A stretch of 64,000 nt of DNA from DATLZU01 sp035573855 (lineage in GTDB: Bacteria; Nitrospirota; Nitrospiria; Nitrospirales; Nitrospiraceae). Below are positions 17,105 to 26,489 of this stretch, in pieces. Location: positions 33,387-97,386 of the forward strand of contig DATLZU010000020.1 in the NCBI GenBank assembly GCA_035573855.1, read 5' to 3'. The notes below the pieces were generated by a model. That model worked only from the letters and a program-made list of their open reading frames with translations. It was not told the origin of the DNA and did not search any database. Position 1 is the stretch's first letter, and every line of letters starts with the position of its first letter. Both the position numbers and the translations under genes were made by a program.

Positions 17105-18004
17105 TCAGGTTATCCCGTCCGTGGAGCGTGGTCCCTCATTTCCGGGCTTTCGCCTCTCTCCCGCGGCACGTTCGAGCGGAGCGAGCGGCGACGGGGCGTC
17201 CGGCGGCAAAGGGACCGAAAACCCGGCGGCGTGGGTATGGCCGCCTCCTCCGAACTCGGCCGCGATGCTGCCGACATCGGTGCCGTCTTCGCGGGAGCGC
17301 AGGCTGTAGTAACGGCGGCCGTTCTTGTCGTGCCAGATGATGCAAAACGGATAGTCAGGCGAAAGCCGTTCGCCGATCTGACTGGTCAAGACCGGGCTCT
17401 GTACGGCGGGGACGACTTCGCCCTGGAACGAGACCAGGGTCGCGTGCGCCGCGAGCTTGCCGACCAGCTCATTTTCGTACCGGAGAATCGCGCGCCCCTC
17501 CTGTTCGAGTTCTTTTTGTCGAAAGGAATTCCAGAGGTTGAAATCGAAAGGATAGGATGCGAGCGCGGCGTTGATTTCCCGACTGCCCGGCAGTACCCAC
17601 TGCCACAGGTCCTTGTCCTGGATGTATTGCAACAGCCACGGGGCCGGCTCGTCGTGGGCCCACTCCCATGCCAGCATCGCGCCCGACTTCTTGAGGTCAA
17701 AGTACGCATAGGGCAGCCCGGCCAGCGCGTTCTGGGCGGTGACGTGATGGTCGAGCACCAGCAAACAGGATGCTTCGCGGGCCATGTGTTCGAGAATCGG
17801 TCTCGAATAGCTGAAATCCACGATGACAATCCGCTGGCCAGCCAAGTTGGCGGGCGGCGGGTCGCCGTGCTTAACGGCGACGAATTGCGCCGAGGGAAAG
17901 CGCTTCCAAATGGCCCAGGCCGCGCCGAATCCGTCCGCGCATTCCGCATGATAGAGCACGAGGCTGGGCGGTTGGTCCGATTTATAGCGAGGCAGGCCCG
18001 ACAT
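17105..18004 (-). CDS. DHH-family phosphoesterase
   Basis: A 299-residue protein of the DHH superfamily. Metal-binding motifs are HAECADGFGAAW near residue 20, IVDFSYS near residue 61 and LDHH near residue 85. The DHHA1 region carries GGGGHTHAAGFSVPL near residue 260. Relatives hydrolyse short nucleic acids or cyclic dinucleotides; I cannot tell which applies. The spacer of 58 bp to the rhomboid gene on the same strand suggests co-transcription. Confidence 0.82.
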   Translation of the reverse strand: MSGLPRYKSDQPPSLVLYHAECADGFGAAWAIWKRFPSAQFVAVKHGDPPPANLAGQRIVIVDFSYSRPILEHMAREASCLLVLDHHVTAQNALAGLPYAYFDLKKSGAMLAWEWAHDEPAPWLLQYIQDKDLWQWVLPGSREINAALASYPFDFNLWNSFRQKELEQEGRAILRYENELVGKLAAHATLVSFQGEVVPAVQSPVLTSQIGERLSPDYPFCIIWHDKNGRRYYSLRSREDGTDVGSIAAEFGGGGHTHAAGFSVPLPPDAPSPLAPLERAAGERRKPGNEGPRSTDGIT

Positions 18005-18079
18005 TTCGCGTCACAGAATACCATGTCCGGCGACGGAGGCCAAAGAGTCTTTTGACGGAATCGGGAGGAAATGCGGGGC

Positions 18080-19141
18080 TCAAACGGGTGGGAGCGTCGG
18101 CCCCGGCAGCGCATTCAGATGGTCGATGAGTTGGCGAAGCCGGCCGGCGCTCCTTCGGTTGAAGAGAAACACCAGGCGAGGGAGGTCCTTCACGGCCGGC
18201 TCGTCAAGTTCCTCCGGGAGAGGACCCCGCTGTTCGAATACGCCTTCGCTCAGCAAGTCTTTGAAACGGTCGTTCACGTCGGCCACTTGCGCATCGGAGA
18301 GCGGATGTTTCAGGCGCATGGCCAACTGTCGACCCACGAACCGGATGGAATGGTAACGGCGATAGAAAGTCAGGATTTCCGCCACCGCTTGCTGCTCGCT
18401 GTCGAAGATTTTGAACAGGCTCAGATCCTCCTGGTTAATAAGGCCGCGTCCCAACAACTGGTCGGCGATGAAGTCGTACCAATGATTCCAGTAGTCGCAC
18501 CCGGGTGCCTGAAGGCAGACGATCGGCTGAGGGTCGCTTTTGCCGGTCTGCGTCAAGGTCAGGATTTCGAATCCCTCATCGTGCGTGCCGAAGCCGCCGG
18601 GGAACAACGCAATCGCGTTGGCTTCTTTCTGAAAGGTAAGTTTCCGTGTAAAGAAATACTTGAAGGTGATGAGCTTCGGATCGTCGGCGATCACGGCGTT
18701 GGGACCCTGCTCAAACGGCAACAGGATGTTGACTCCGAAACTGTTCTCCCGGCCGGCTCCTTCTTGGCAGGCCCGCATGATGCCGTCCGCCCCTCCGGTG
18801 ATCACCATGAACCCGTGTTGCACGATCAGGCGGGCGAACCGGTACGCCAGTTGGTAGTTGGGATCGTCCGGTTGGGTGCGGGCCGAGCCGAAGATGCTGA
18901 TCTTCGGACGGCCGCGATAGGCCTGGAACACGCCGAAGGCGTGGCGAAGTTCTTTCATCGCCCGGTTGACGATCTTGAGGTCGAGCAAGTCCAGGCGGGA
19001 TTCGCGCAGCCGCAAGACGCCAACCAGGATTTCTTTCATCAAAACGCTGGACAGGTCATCATCCGGTCCGTCCAGCAGGCTGTGCACCTGGGCCAGGATC
19101 TCTTCTTTAGTTGGAGTCGGGCGGCTGCGGGTTTGTGCCAT
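18080..19141 (-). CDS. LOG-family (lysine decarboxylase-like) protein
   Basis: A 353-residue protein with a LOG/TIGR00730 core at about residues 75-270. It shows ISIFGSART, TGGADGIMRACQEGA and the PGGFGTHDE signature (PGGxGTxxE). LOG enzymes release ribose 5-phosphate from nucleoside monophosphates, as in cytokinin activation. This is the longer type with extra N- and C-terminal segments; residues 275-353 are helical and not recognised. The ATG at 19141 follows AAGGAAC at good spacing; the longer open frame to 19228 is arginine-rich and unlikely. Confidence 0.8.
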   Translation of the reverse strand: MAQTRSRPTPTKEEILAQVHSLLDGPDDDLSSVLMKEILVGVLRLRESRLDLLDLKIVNRAMKELRHAFGVFQAYRGRPKISIFGSARTQPDDPNYQLAYRFARLIVQHGFMVITGGADGIMRACQEGAGRENSFGVNILLPFEQGPNAVIADDPKLITFKYFFTRKLTFQKEANAIALFPGGFGTHDEGFEILTLTQTGKSDPQPIVCLQAPGCDYWNHWYDFIADQLLGRGLINQEDLSLFKIFDSEQQAVAEILTFYRRYHSIRFVGRQLAMRLKHPLSDAQVADVNDRFKDLLSEGVFEQRGPLPEELDEPAVKDLPRLVFLFNRRSAGRLRQLIDHLNALPGPTLPPV

Positions 19142-19255
19142 GGGATCTGTTCCTTGGGGGACCCGTTGGAGAAGATGACGAGACCGACGCAGCGGTCGAA
19201 TTCTACCAGGCAATCGTCGGCTGGTCAAAAGGCCGATGTGGGGAGAACCGCGGCC

Positions 19256-20023
19256 CTACGAGGATTTCTTGTAAAGATTCTGGATAGCCCATGCGCTGAT
19301 ACGCGATTGGTCTTCGTCGGACAGGTCGGTAAACTGAATTTCCACCCCGGGCGTCCGACGGTGGTGTTCGCCCTCGGATCGGTGAGGGGGGTGATAGCTC
19401 GTGACGATCACGCCGTGCACGTGGATGGAAACCGTTGAGCCCGGCAGGGTGAACGAAAGCGTCACGTGGGTCCCGGGCAACAGCAGATTCGGCGTTTCGA
19501 CGAACGCGCCCGTGTGGCTCAACTGGATGATCGTGACCTTCTGGTCGACGCCCCGCTCGCGACCGTCAGAGATGCGAACGGACGCTGGAATTTGCGCGTG
19601 GCGTCGCTGAGGCGGGGAGACAAGGTCGCGGGCCGTCAAAATTCCCACCGGTTGATTCCGGTGGGTGACGATCAGCAGCGGGACCCCGGTCGAAACCATG
19701 AGCGTCGTGGCCTCTTCGATAGGGCGGTCGAATTCAATTGAGTGGACCGGCCTGGACATGATCGCGCGGGCCTCGATGTTGTGGGGTTCCAGCCCCTGCG
19801 CGACGACCTTCTTGACGATATCGCTGTGGGTCACGATGCCGATCAGGGTCTCGGTGTCTTTGACCAGAAGACACGGCACCTGTTCCCGTTGCATGACCAG
19901 CGCGGCTTCGCTGACCAGCACGTCGCCCGGAATTTGAATGACGCCGGGTGTCATCATCTGGGCCACCATTGCAGATGGAGAGTCGAACGCGATGTTGCGA
20001 TCCTTGTTCCCGGTGCCTCTCAT
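19256..20023 (-). CDS. CBS-pair plus PilZ domain regulator
   Basis: A 255-residue cytoplasmic protein. Residues 15-140 are two CBS motifs (MMTPGVIQIPGD, LIGIVTHSDIVKK, IMSRPVHSI, PVGILTARDLV). Residues 142-250 are PilZ-like, with QLSHTGAFVETP and a W-containing C-terminus. The c-di-GMP contacts look weakened: RxxxR reads RRHAQ and DxSxxG reads QLSHTG. It could sense adenine nucleotides through CBS. The ATG at 20023 has GAGG 5 bp upstream. No partner is visible next to it. Confidence 0.78.
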   Translation of the reverse strand: MRGTGNKDRNIAFDSPSAMVAQMMTPGVIQIPGDVLVSEAALVMQREQVPCLLVKDTETLIGIVTHSDIVKKVVAQGLEPHNIEARAIMSRPVHSIEFDRPIEEATTLMVSTGVPLLIVTHRNQPVGILTARDLVSPPQRRHAQIPASVRISDGRERGVDQKVTIIQLSHTGAFVETPNLLLPGTHVTLSFTLPGSTVSIHVHGVIVTSYHPPHRSEGEHHRRTPGVEIQFTDLSDEDQSRISAWAIQNLYKKSS

Positions 20024-20202
20024 CGCGACCTCAATCGATCGGGCGATTGACGCGGTGTTCGAGGTCCCGGGATCACGATGCACAGGAAGTATAGCAGACG
20101 GAAACTCCGCGGAATGCCGCCTGTTCCCTTGCCAAGCAGACCCTCGGCCGATTAGACTGGCCCGGCGGCTTCGCGCTCCCGGTTCTGTCGAGTATAGGGG
20201 CA

Positions 20203-21669
20203 ATGGCGGCGGTTGACCAGGAATTCTTGAAACGCATCGACGCGATCCCGATGCATGGGTTCGGGTTGTCGGCGGATGTGTATTGTCCCGAGGTTGGCGA
20301 ACTGCTCGGAGCTTTGGGCGACGACGCATCGAACGTGGACTATGTGGAGCTCTTCAAAGCGAATGATGCGGCGCTTGCCGCGGTCAGACGCCGGCTGCCG
20401 TCGATCGCTCTGGCCTATCACGGGGAAGGATTGTGGATCACGCAGCCGGATTGGTGCGAACAGTATCCCTACAGGTTGGAATTGGAGACGGCGGCGGCGC
20501 ATCTGCGGGTGCTGCGCAGCCATTGGATGACTCACGAATGCGCGAGCAAGCAGATGGCCGGCTATGCCTTCGGCAGGTATCTGCCGCCGCTGTTCACCGA
20601 GACCAGCGCGGCAGTGGTTGCCGAGCATATCACGCTGGTGCAGCACCACCTCGACCGGCGCTGCGAGATGGCGAACGGCATGGGACCGCTTTTTCTGCTG
20701 GAGATGCCTCCGCTCACCTATTTCGGATTCGGGACCGTTCCGATTGCGCGGTTCTTTCGACTAATCGCCGATCGCACAGCCTGCGGCCTGGTGCTCGACC
20801 TCGGCCATCTCTGGACGGTCTACCGGTATTCGAACGAGGGAAGGCGTTCCAGCATGGAGCGCTTCGCAGAGAACTTCCTGGATGTGTTCCCGATCGAGCG
20901 TGTGGTGGAGATTCATGTGGCCGGTCTGTCGGCGGAGGGAGATGGGGAAGAAGCGGCCGACAACACAACCCCTCCGCGTCTCCTTGACGACCATGCGGCG
21001 CCGATCCCGGACATGCTGTTCGACTTGCTCGCGCAGGTGCTGGCCCGTCCGGACTTGGTCCATCTCAGAGGGATCGCCTTGGAAGTCGACAATAAACCGA
21101 TTCCACAGATCGTCCGGGAATATCGACGGTTCCGCAGAGCGTTCACCAGCGCCTTTGATCGGCGGGGCACGCCGCCTTCGGAGAAGGTGCACGCGGCGAA
21201 GTTCGATCGTAAAGGTCCGGGGGCGTCGTGCAGCCGCACCGACAAGATGCGGCTTCAACGCGACTATGCGCGATATGCCGAGCTTGTGTCCGGAGTCTCG
21301 CATCCACTGGCGACGGAATCACTGGAGCTGATTGGAGATCGTGATGGCGTGGACCGCTATCGTCGCCGCTATCTGCCGAATGAGCTTCTTCATTGGGGGG
21401 GAGACCTGCGCGACATGTTTCCGGAAACGTGCCGATTGTTGGAGGGGCGTAGCGTCGAGCTCGAGGAGTTCGTAAGCCATTGGTTTCGCATGCCTCGTCC
21501 GACGACGGCCCCGTATGATTTCTTTCTACTGAAGATCGAGCGGTTTGTCGAATTTGTCCGCAACCGGCTTCCCTCCGCGGTTCCGGCAGCGGAGCGCGAG
21601 GCTGCGATGCTGCGGACCGCCTACCAAGTGGCCAATGAGCCGGCGGTGGGAGTCGAGGTGACGGCATGA
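20203..21669 (+). CDS. DUF692 (MbnB-like) protein fused to a DUF2063-like tail
   Basis: A 488-residue protein. Residues 15-310 match DUF692, the iron-dependent family that includes MbnB and TglH: GFGLSADVY, AYHGEGLW, a conserved EH (VAEHITLVQHH), VVEIHVAG and DDHAAPIPD, then ALEVDN. Two family motifs are altered: LLEN.S.Y reads LLEMPPLTYF, and LLDVNN reads VLDLGH. Residues about 330-470 are extra; YRRRYLPNELL followed by MFPETCRLLEG resembles DUF2063, the usual separate partner of DUF692 (as MbnC is to MbnB). Such pairs modify cysteines in ribosomal peptides; no cysteine-rich precursor gene is visible nearby. It overlaps dus by ATGA. Confidence 0.75.
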   Translation: MAAVDQEFLKRIDAIPMHGFGLSADVYCPEVGELLGALGDDASNVDYVELFKANDAALAAVRRRLPSIALAYHGEGLWITQPDWCEQYPYRLELETAAAHLRVLRSHWMTHECASKQMAGYAFGRYLPPLFTETSAAVVAEHITLVQHHLDRRCEMANGMGPLFLLEMPPLTYFGFGTVPIARFFRLIADRTACGLVLDLGHLWTVYRYSNEGRRSSMERFAENFLDVFPIERVVEIHVAGLSAEGDGEEAADNTTPPRLLDDHAAPIPDMLFDLLAQVLARPDLVHLRGIALEVDNKPIPQIVREYRRFRRAFTSAFDRRGTPPSEKVHAAKFDRKGPGASCSRTDKMRLQRDYARYAELVSGVSHPLATESLELIGDRDGVDRYRRRYLPNELLHWGGDLRDMFPETCRLLEGRSVELEEFVSHWFRMPRPTTAPYDFFLLKIERFVEFVRNRLPSAVPAAEREAAMLRTAYQVANEPAVGVEVTA

Positions 21670-22850
21670 GCTTCTGGGATTCGCTTTCCCGGCCGATCAT
21701 CGGGCTGGCTCCCATGGACGGCGTCACAGATGCGGCGTTTAGGAAGCTGGTGGCGGAACAGGGGCGTCCCGATGTTCTGTTCACGGAGTTCACGCATGTC
21801 AATCACATCTGCCGTGGCCCCGATTTCTTGGTGGAGACGCTGCGGTACAGCGAAGTCGAACGACCGATCGTCGCGCAACTGTACGGCAAGGATCCCGAAC
21901 TGTTTTATATTGCCGCGCATGCGGTGTGCGAGCTCGGATTCGACGGGCTTGACATCAACATGGGCTGTCCTTCGCGCAACGTCGCCTCCTCGGGTTGCGG
22001 CGCAGGCTTGATCCGAACGCCGGCCCTCGCCCGCGCCATTATCCGCGCCGCGCGGCAAGGCATCCTGGATTGGTCGGCGGGACAGACGCCTGAGCAGGCG
22101 GGCCTCAAACCGGCGCGCGCGGATTTCCTGAGAGCGATGAATATCGCTAGGAACGGACACCCGACGGTGCCGCGCCGGGTCATTCCACTCTCGGTCAAGA
22201 CGCGTCTGGGGTATGACTGCGTCATAGTTGAAGACTGGATTGCTCACTTGGTGGAGGAGCGGCCGGCGGTCATTTCCGTTCACGGTCGGACGCTGCGGCA
22301 GATGTACCAGGGCGAAGCGGACTGGAACGCCATCGCGCGGGCCGCGCGGATCGTGTCCGGAAGCGGAACCTTGCTGCTGGGAAACGGTGATGTCATGTCC
22401 ATGCGGCAGGTTGTCCGGCGCGTGCTCGAGAGCGGGGTGCACGGCGTTCTCGTCGGAAGAGGAGCTTTGGGTGCGCCCTGGGTGTTCCGCACCAAGGACC
22501 TCGCGAAGCGCGAGGTCTGGTCGGGGCAGGACGGAGCTGACCGGCTCTCTGGCCCGCTTGATGTCGCGGTGAGCATGGGCGAGCGGTTCCGGGTGATGAT
22601 GGCCCATGCCCGCCAGTTCTATGCGTTGTGCGGGCCCGAACGGTTTCCACGCATGCGCAAGCACTTGGGATGGTATTGCAAAGGCTTTCCCACCGCCGCC
22701 GCGATGCGGGCGAAAATGTTCCAGGCGTCCAGCCCCGCCGATGTCGAGCGGATCATCGCGGAGTTCGCCCCACTGGCTGGTGTCGGCCGCGATGAACGGT
22801 CCAATTCTTCAGCACACGCGCGATCCTCTTCTGTCCTTTCGGTCATCTGA
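21666..22850 (+). CDS. tRNA-dihydrouridine synthase family protein
   Basis: A 394-residue FMN enzyme that reduces uridines in tRNA. Motifs are LAPMDGVTDAAFR at the N-terminus, QLYGKDPELF, the catalytic Cys in DINMGCPSRNV, SVKTRLGY, the HGRTLRQMYQG segment and LVGRGALGAPW near the FMN phosphate. A 30-residue insertion (DWSAGQTPEQAGLKPARADF, about residues 138-160) is longer than in the E. coli enzymes. It starts inside the stop codon of the DUF692 gene. The exact tRNA position cannot be told from the sequence. Confidence 0.87.
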   Translation: MSFWDSLSRPIIGLAPMDGVTDAAFRKLVAEQGRPDVLFTEFTHVNHICRGPDFLVETLRYSEVERPIVAQLYGKDPELFYIAAHAVCELGFDGLDINMGCPSRNVASSGCGAGLIRTPALARAIIRAARQGILDWSAGQTPEQAGLKPARADFLRAMNIARNGHPTVPRRVIPLSVKTRLGYDCVIVEDWIAHLVEERPAVISVHGRTLRQMYQGEADWNAIARAARIVSGSGTLLLGNGDVMSMRQVVRRVLESGVHGVLVGRGALGAPWVFRTKDLAKREVWSGQDGADRLSGPLDVAVSMGERFRVMMAHARQFYALCGPERFPRMRKHLGWYCKGFPTAAAMRAKMFQASSPADVERIIAEFAPLAGVGRDERSNSSAHARSSSVLSVI

Positions 22851-22853
22851 TTC

Positions 22854-23486
22854 ATGCCGCTGATCCTCGCGTCAACCTCTCCCCGCAGGATCGAACTTCT
22901 GGGCCTTCTCCAAGTCCCATTCAGGGTCGAGAGACCGTCGTATCAGGAGCAGGTGCGCCCCGGCGTGCCCGCCGCAACTCTGGCGGCGGAATTCGCTCGG
23001 GGCAAGGCGGACTCTTGCGCCGCGCGCTTTCCCGACTCGCTGGTTCTCGGCAGCGACACGCTGATCGATCTGGACGGTGCGGTGCTGGGCAAGCCGGTCG
23101 ATCTGCCGGGGGCCCGCGCCATGCTCCGGCGCCTCTCCGGCCGAGAACACGTGATCCATACCGCGGTTGCCTGCAGGCGGCTCCTCGACGGCGTTGACGA
23201 TGTGGTTGAAACGAGCGTGCGGGTCTGGATGAAGAATTTCGGACCCGAAGAGATCGAACGCTATCTCGACACCGGCGAAAGTTTGGGAAAGGCCGGCGCC
23301 TATTCCATTCAGGGCCTAGGAGGCCAATTGATCGCCAAGATCTCTGGCGATTATACGGCCGCGGTGGGGTTGCCGATACGGCTGGTGGCCGATCGTCTCC
23401 AAGCCTATGGGATCGAGGTGCCGGTGGATGTGGAGGCCTTGTACCGGACGAAACCGTATCCCAATTGGTCGCGCTTCGCGAGCTAG
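22854..23486 (+). CDS. maf: Maf-family nucleotide pyrophosphatase
   Basis: A 210-residue Maf protein with ILASTSPRRIELLGLL at the N-terminus, the catalytic Asp in LGSDTLIDLDG, GKPVDLPGA, SGREHVIHTAV and AGAYSIQGLGG. Maf enzymes hydrolyse non-canonical or selected nucleoside triphosphates and have been linked to control of division. It begins 3 bp after the dus stop, so it is the third gene of the DUF692-dus-maf run. Confidence 0.88.
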   Translation: MPLILASTSPRRIELLGLLQVPFRVERPSYQEQVRPGVPAATLAAEFARGKADSCAARFPDSLVLGSDTLIDLDGAVLGKPVDLPGARAMLRRLSGREHVIHTAVACRRLLDGVDDVVETSVRVWMKNFGPEEIERYLDTGESLGKAGAYSIQGLGGQLIAKISGDYTAAVGLPIRLVADRLQAYGIEVPVDVEALYRTKPYPNWSRFAS

Positions 23487-23556
23487 ATTGCAAAACGCTT
23501 TGGCCATTCCTTACAATGCCACCCACACGAGGCACGTTTCGCGCAAGGAGGGGTTC

Positions 23557-24234
23557 ATGTGTGCGGGGGTCGAATCTGGAAAATGGAGGGGGGGAGGAGT
23601 GTCGGCGGCGCTGGCGGCCGTGACGTTAGTTGGATGGGCTCTGGGGGCTGCTCCGGCCGCCGCGATCGATGTGAAGCTGACGATGGAGGAAGCCAAGAAG
23701 GCTCTCGAAGCGGGTCGGGTGCCGATGGAAAAGGCGAATACTCCGGAAGAGGTCAAAAAGGTTTTGCAGCAAGCGTCCTTGGCGACTCGCGTCGGCGCCG
23801 ATCCAGAGAAGGACCCGTGCGGTGCCAGCGCCATTCTGCGAACCAAGCGGTATCGGTTGGAAGCGTTCGGGCGGCAGGAAGCCACCGAATCCAAGAAGCA
23901 GAAGAAAGACGTTCGAATGCCAGAAGAGTTCATCCAGAAAGTCATCGACATGCCGAACATGGAGATCGAGGTGCAACTCTGCGGAGACGATGAGTATTTC
24001 GCAGAGGGGGTTCAGGTGGTGTTTCAGCAGAACGGCAAGACCATCAAGCCTATCGATGTGAGTCCGGCCGAACGCGGCCGCAAGAACGATGGCCAGGGGC
24101 CAGCCTACCGTTCCCGTTTCACCGCCCGATTCGCCTATGAGAGCTTCGACCCGAACGCCAAAACCAAAGTGATCATATTCTATCCGGACGGGAAGATGGT
24201 CGATTTCGACGCGGATTTCTCGAAGGTGAAATAA
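23557..24234 (+). CDS. Exported hypothetical protein
   Basis: A 225-residue protein with a signal peptide (hydrophobic residues 15-37, ending APAAA). The mature part starts with a charged helical segment (residues 40-75). The rest looks like mixed alpha/beta with two conserved-looking cysteines (PCGAS and QLCGDD), which may pair. AAGGAGGGG lies 3 bp from the ATG at 23557. I do not recognise the family. A 70-bp spacer separates it from maf. Confidence 0.65.
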   Translation: MCAGVESGKWRGGGVSAALAAVTLVGWALGAAPAAAIDVKLTMEEAKKALEAGRVPMEKANTPEEVKKVLQQASLATRVGADPEKDPCGASAILRTKRYRLEAFGRQEATESKKQKKDVRMPEEFIQKVIDMPNMEIEVQLCGDDEYFAEGVQVVFQQNGKTIKPIDVSPAERGRKNDGQGPAYRSRFTARFAYESFDPNAKTKVIIFYPDGKMVDFDADFSKVK

Positions 24235-24320
24235 TAAAGTGAACGGCGACCTGCGGATAACTCAGAGCGGGTAGCAGATCTTCGAGGGGAAGACTTCGCT
24301 GGGTGCCATCGGTTGTTCGC

Positions 24321-26045
24321 TCATTGCTCTTGCAAGCGGAGCGTATACAGGTAGTGATAGAAACCCCGCCGTTCCATCAATGAGGCGTGGGTCCCCTCTT
24401 CTATAATCCTGCCCTTATTTAGCACCAGAATCCGGTCGGCCTGCTGGATGGTAGTGAGCCGGTGCGCGACCACAAAGGTCGTCCGGCCGGCCATCAACCG
24501 TTCGAGCGCATCCTGAACGAGTCGCTCGGATTCACTGTCCAGCGAAGAGGTCGCTTCGTCGAGAAGGAGAATTCTCGGATTTTTGAGAATCGCCCGGGCG
24601 ATCGCCACCCGTTGTCGCTGGCCGCCTGAAAGATTCACGCCCTTTTCGCCGACGACGGTCCGGTACCCGTCGGGCAACGTGCTGATGAATTCATGGGCAT
24701 GGGCCGCTCGGCTGGCGGCGAGGACTTCCTCTTCGGTCGCATCCTCGCGACCGTACCGGATGTTGTCGAGAATCGTCCCTCCGAACAGGATGGTTTCCTG
24801 GGGCACCAAGGCGATCTGCCGATAAAGACTGTCCAGCTTCACTTGGCGGAGATCATATCCATCGATCGTAATCCGCCCCTCGAGGGGATCGTAGAAGCGA
24901 TGGAGCAGATTGATGACCGTGGTTTTGCCCGCGCCGGTCGGTCCCACCAGCGCGATCCGCTCTCCCGGCTTGGCCTCGAACGAGACGTCCGTTAGTACCG
25001 GCGCGCGCGTGTCGTATGCGAAGGAAATCCGCTCGGCCCGCACGTGGCCGGCGATCAGCGGCAAGTCCACGGCGTCGGGCTGGTCGCCAATGTCGGGTTC
25101 GGTGTCGAGGATCTCAAAGATTCGCTGCAAGGAGCCCTGGGCTTCTTTGACTTGCGCGAACACGCGAGCGGCCGAACTGAAGGGCCCGATCAGGATACCG
25201 GCGAACAGCACGAAGGCGAACAGGTCTCCTGGCGTCACCATCCCTTCGATCACCTGGAGACCGCCATACCACAGCACCGCCGCTGCAACCGAGAAGGTCA
25301 GTAGGCTGATGGTGGGGATAAAGACGGCGAGCACTGCCGCCCGGCGGAGCGAGATGGCCAGGGAGGCCTGGATCTGCGAGGCGAACCGTCGCTCCTCGTG
25401 GGCCGTTCGGACGAAAGACTTGACGATGCGGATACCGGAGAGCACTTCCTCCACGAGCGTGCTGATCGAGGCGGTCTGGTCCTGAATTGACGTGGAGAGC
25501 GCTTTGAGCCGCCGGCCGAAGAGGCGGGCGACGAGCACCAAAATTGGCAGGAGAAGCAGAATCAACAAGCAGAGGCGCCAATTCATCACGAACAGAAAGA
25601 CGGTGCCGCCGACAAACGTGACCAACTGCTTGGCTGAATCGATGGGTGTCTCGGTCATGACGGTCTGGACAAGGTTGATGTCGTTCATAAGCCGAGAGAG
25701 TAGCTCCCCGGTCCGGCGTTTCACGAAGAAGCTGACTGACAATCTTTGGAGGTGGGCAAACAGATGCATGCGAAAATCCGCCACGACCCGCTGCGAGACC
25801 CAGGCTGTCAGATAGCTGTGCCCCATGGAGAAGAGCCCTTGCAGCGCGATAAGCCCGATGAACAATCGGATCGCGTCGGTCATGCGTTGCGGGTCCCGGT
25901 GCACGGTGATGATGTCCCAGAGGCTGCCGGCCAGTCTCAACAAGGCGAGGTTGAAAGCCGCGACCGCCATGGTCATGATCGTGGCGGCCGCCATACGCGG
26001 CAGGTAGGGTTTGAGAAAGGGATACAAGCGGGCGTAGTGCGACAT
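24321..26045 (-). CDS. MsbA-type ABC exporter
   Basis: A 574-residue half-transporter with a six-helix membrane domain (residues 1-320) and a complete nucleotide-binding domain. Walker A is GPTGAGKTT, the Q-loop is LVPQETILFGG, the signature is NLSGGQRQRVAIARA, Walker B is ILLLDEATSSLD and the switch is VVAHRL. MsbA flips lipid A-core across the inner membrane; related proteins move other lipids or drugs. With all motifs intact it contrasts with the degenerate ABC protein at 9261-10931. Confidence 0.85.
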   Translation of the reverse strand: MSHYARLYPFLKPYLPRMAAATIMTMAVAAFNLALLRLAGSLWDIITVHRDPQRMTDAIRLFIGLIALQGLFSMGHSYLTAWVSQRVVADFRMHLFAHLQRLSVSFFVKRRTGELLSRLMNDINLVQTVMTETPIDSAKQLVTFVGGTVFLFVMNWRLCLLILLLLPILVLVARLFGRRLKALSTSIQDQTASISTLVEEVLSGIRIVKSFVRTAHEERRFASQIQASLAISLRRAAVLAVFIPTISLLTFSVAAAVLWYGGLQVIEGMVTPGDLFAFVLFAGILIGPFSSAARVFAQVKEAQGSLQRIFEILDTEPDIGDQPDAVDLPLIAGHVRAERISFAYDTRAPVLTDVSFEAKPGERIALVGPTGAGKTTVINLLHRFYDPLEGRITIDGYDLRQVKLDSLYRQIALVPQETILFGGTILDNIRYGREDATEEEVLAASRAAHAHEFISTLPDGYRTVVGEKGVNLSGGQRQRVAIARAILKNPRILLLDEATSSLDSESERLVQDALERLMAGRTTFVVAHRLTTIQQADRILVLNKGRIIEEGTHASLMERRGFYHYLYTLRLQEQ

Positions 26046-26144
26046 GAATCGGGCTCTTAAGCACGGATGGTTGCCAAGGGAAGCGCCATGAAAGTGGGCG
26101 ACGGGGAGTGAGGCCGAGAAGACGGGAAGCCGAGGAGAAGAAAT

Positions 26145-26363
26145 CTACAACTGGGCGATCGACTCAATGAGGTTCTTGTTGATCGCGACGAAGTCGGATC
26201 GATCTTTGTCGTTGATGAGCACATCCGTCAAGTTGATGAAGAGCCGTTGTTCTTCGTTGATCGCGTCAGAGACGCGGTTGCGCATCGGGGGGATGAGAAA
26301 ATCCCCGACGTATGTGCAGTTGACCGTTCGAACGCGGATGCGGACTTTTTTGCCCTCGGGCAC
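26145..26363 (-). CDS. Small conserved-looking hypothetical protein
   Basis: A 72-residue basic-to-neutral protein with the pattern VGDFLIPP, LFINLTDVLIND and FVAINKNLIESI. This resembles short stand-alone proteins that look like PilZ-fold or adaptor fragments, but I cannot name a family with certainty. It is encoded 99 bp downstream of the msbA-like start, on the same strand and upstream in transcription, and 30 bp after the tiny COX24-type gene. Confidence 0.6.
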   Translation of the reverse strand: MPEGKKVRIRVRTVNCTYVGDFLIPPMRNRVSDAINEEQRLFINLTDVLINDKDRSDFVAINKNLIESIAQL

Positions 26364-26393
26364 GGTGGCCTCCGTCCCTCAAACGAGGTGTCC

Positions 26394-26489
26394 TCAGCTC
26401 TTCCGGCGCAGGAACTTCTGGCGCCGGCGCAGCTTCTTATACTTGTGCTTGCGCATCTTCTTCCGGCGTTTCTTCAGCACGCTTGACAT
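26394..26489 (-). CDS. AURKAIP1/COX24-type tiny basic protein
   Basis: A 31-residue, very basic ORF beginning MSSVLKKRRKKMRKHKYKKL and continuing with RRRQKFLRRKS. This matches the DUF1713 (AURKAIP1/COX24) motif, which in mitochondria is the small-subunit ribosomal protein mS38. GAGGAG lies 7 bp before the ATG. It is too short for most gene finders. It is probably a ribosome-associated peptide. It is transcribed towards the 72-residue gene and msbA. Confidence 0.75.
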   Translation of the reverse strand: MSSVLKKRRKKMRKHKYKKLRRRQKFLRRKS

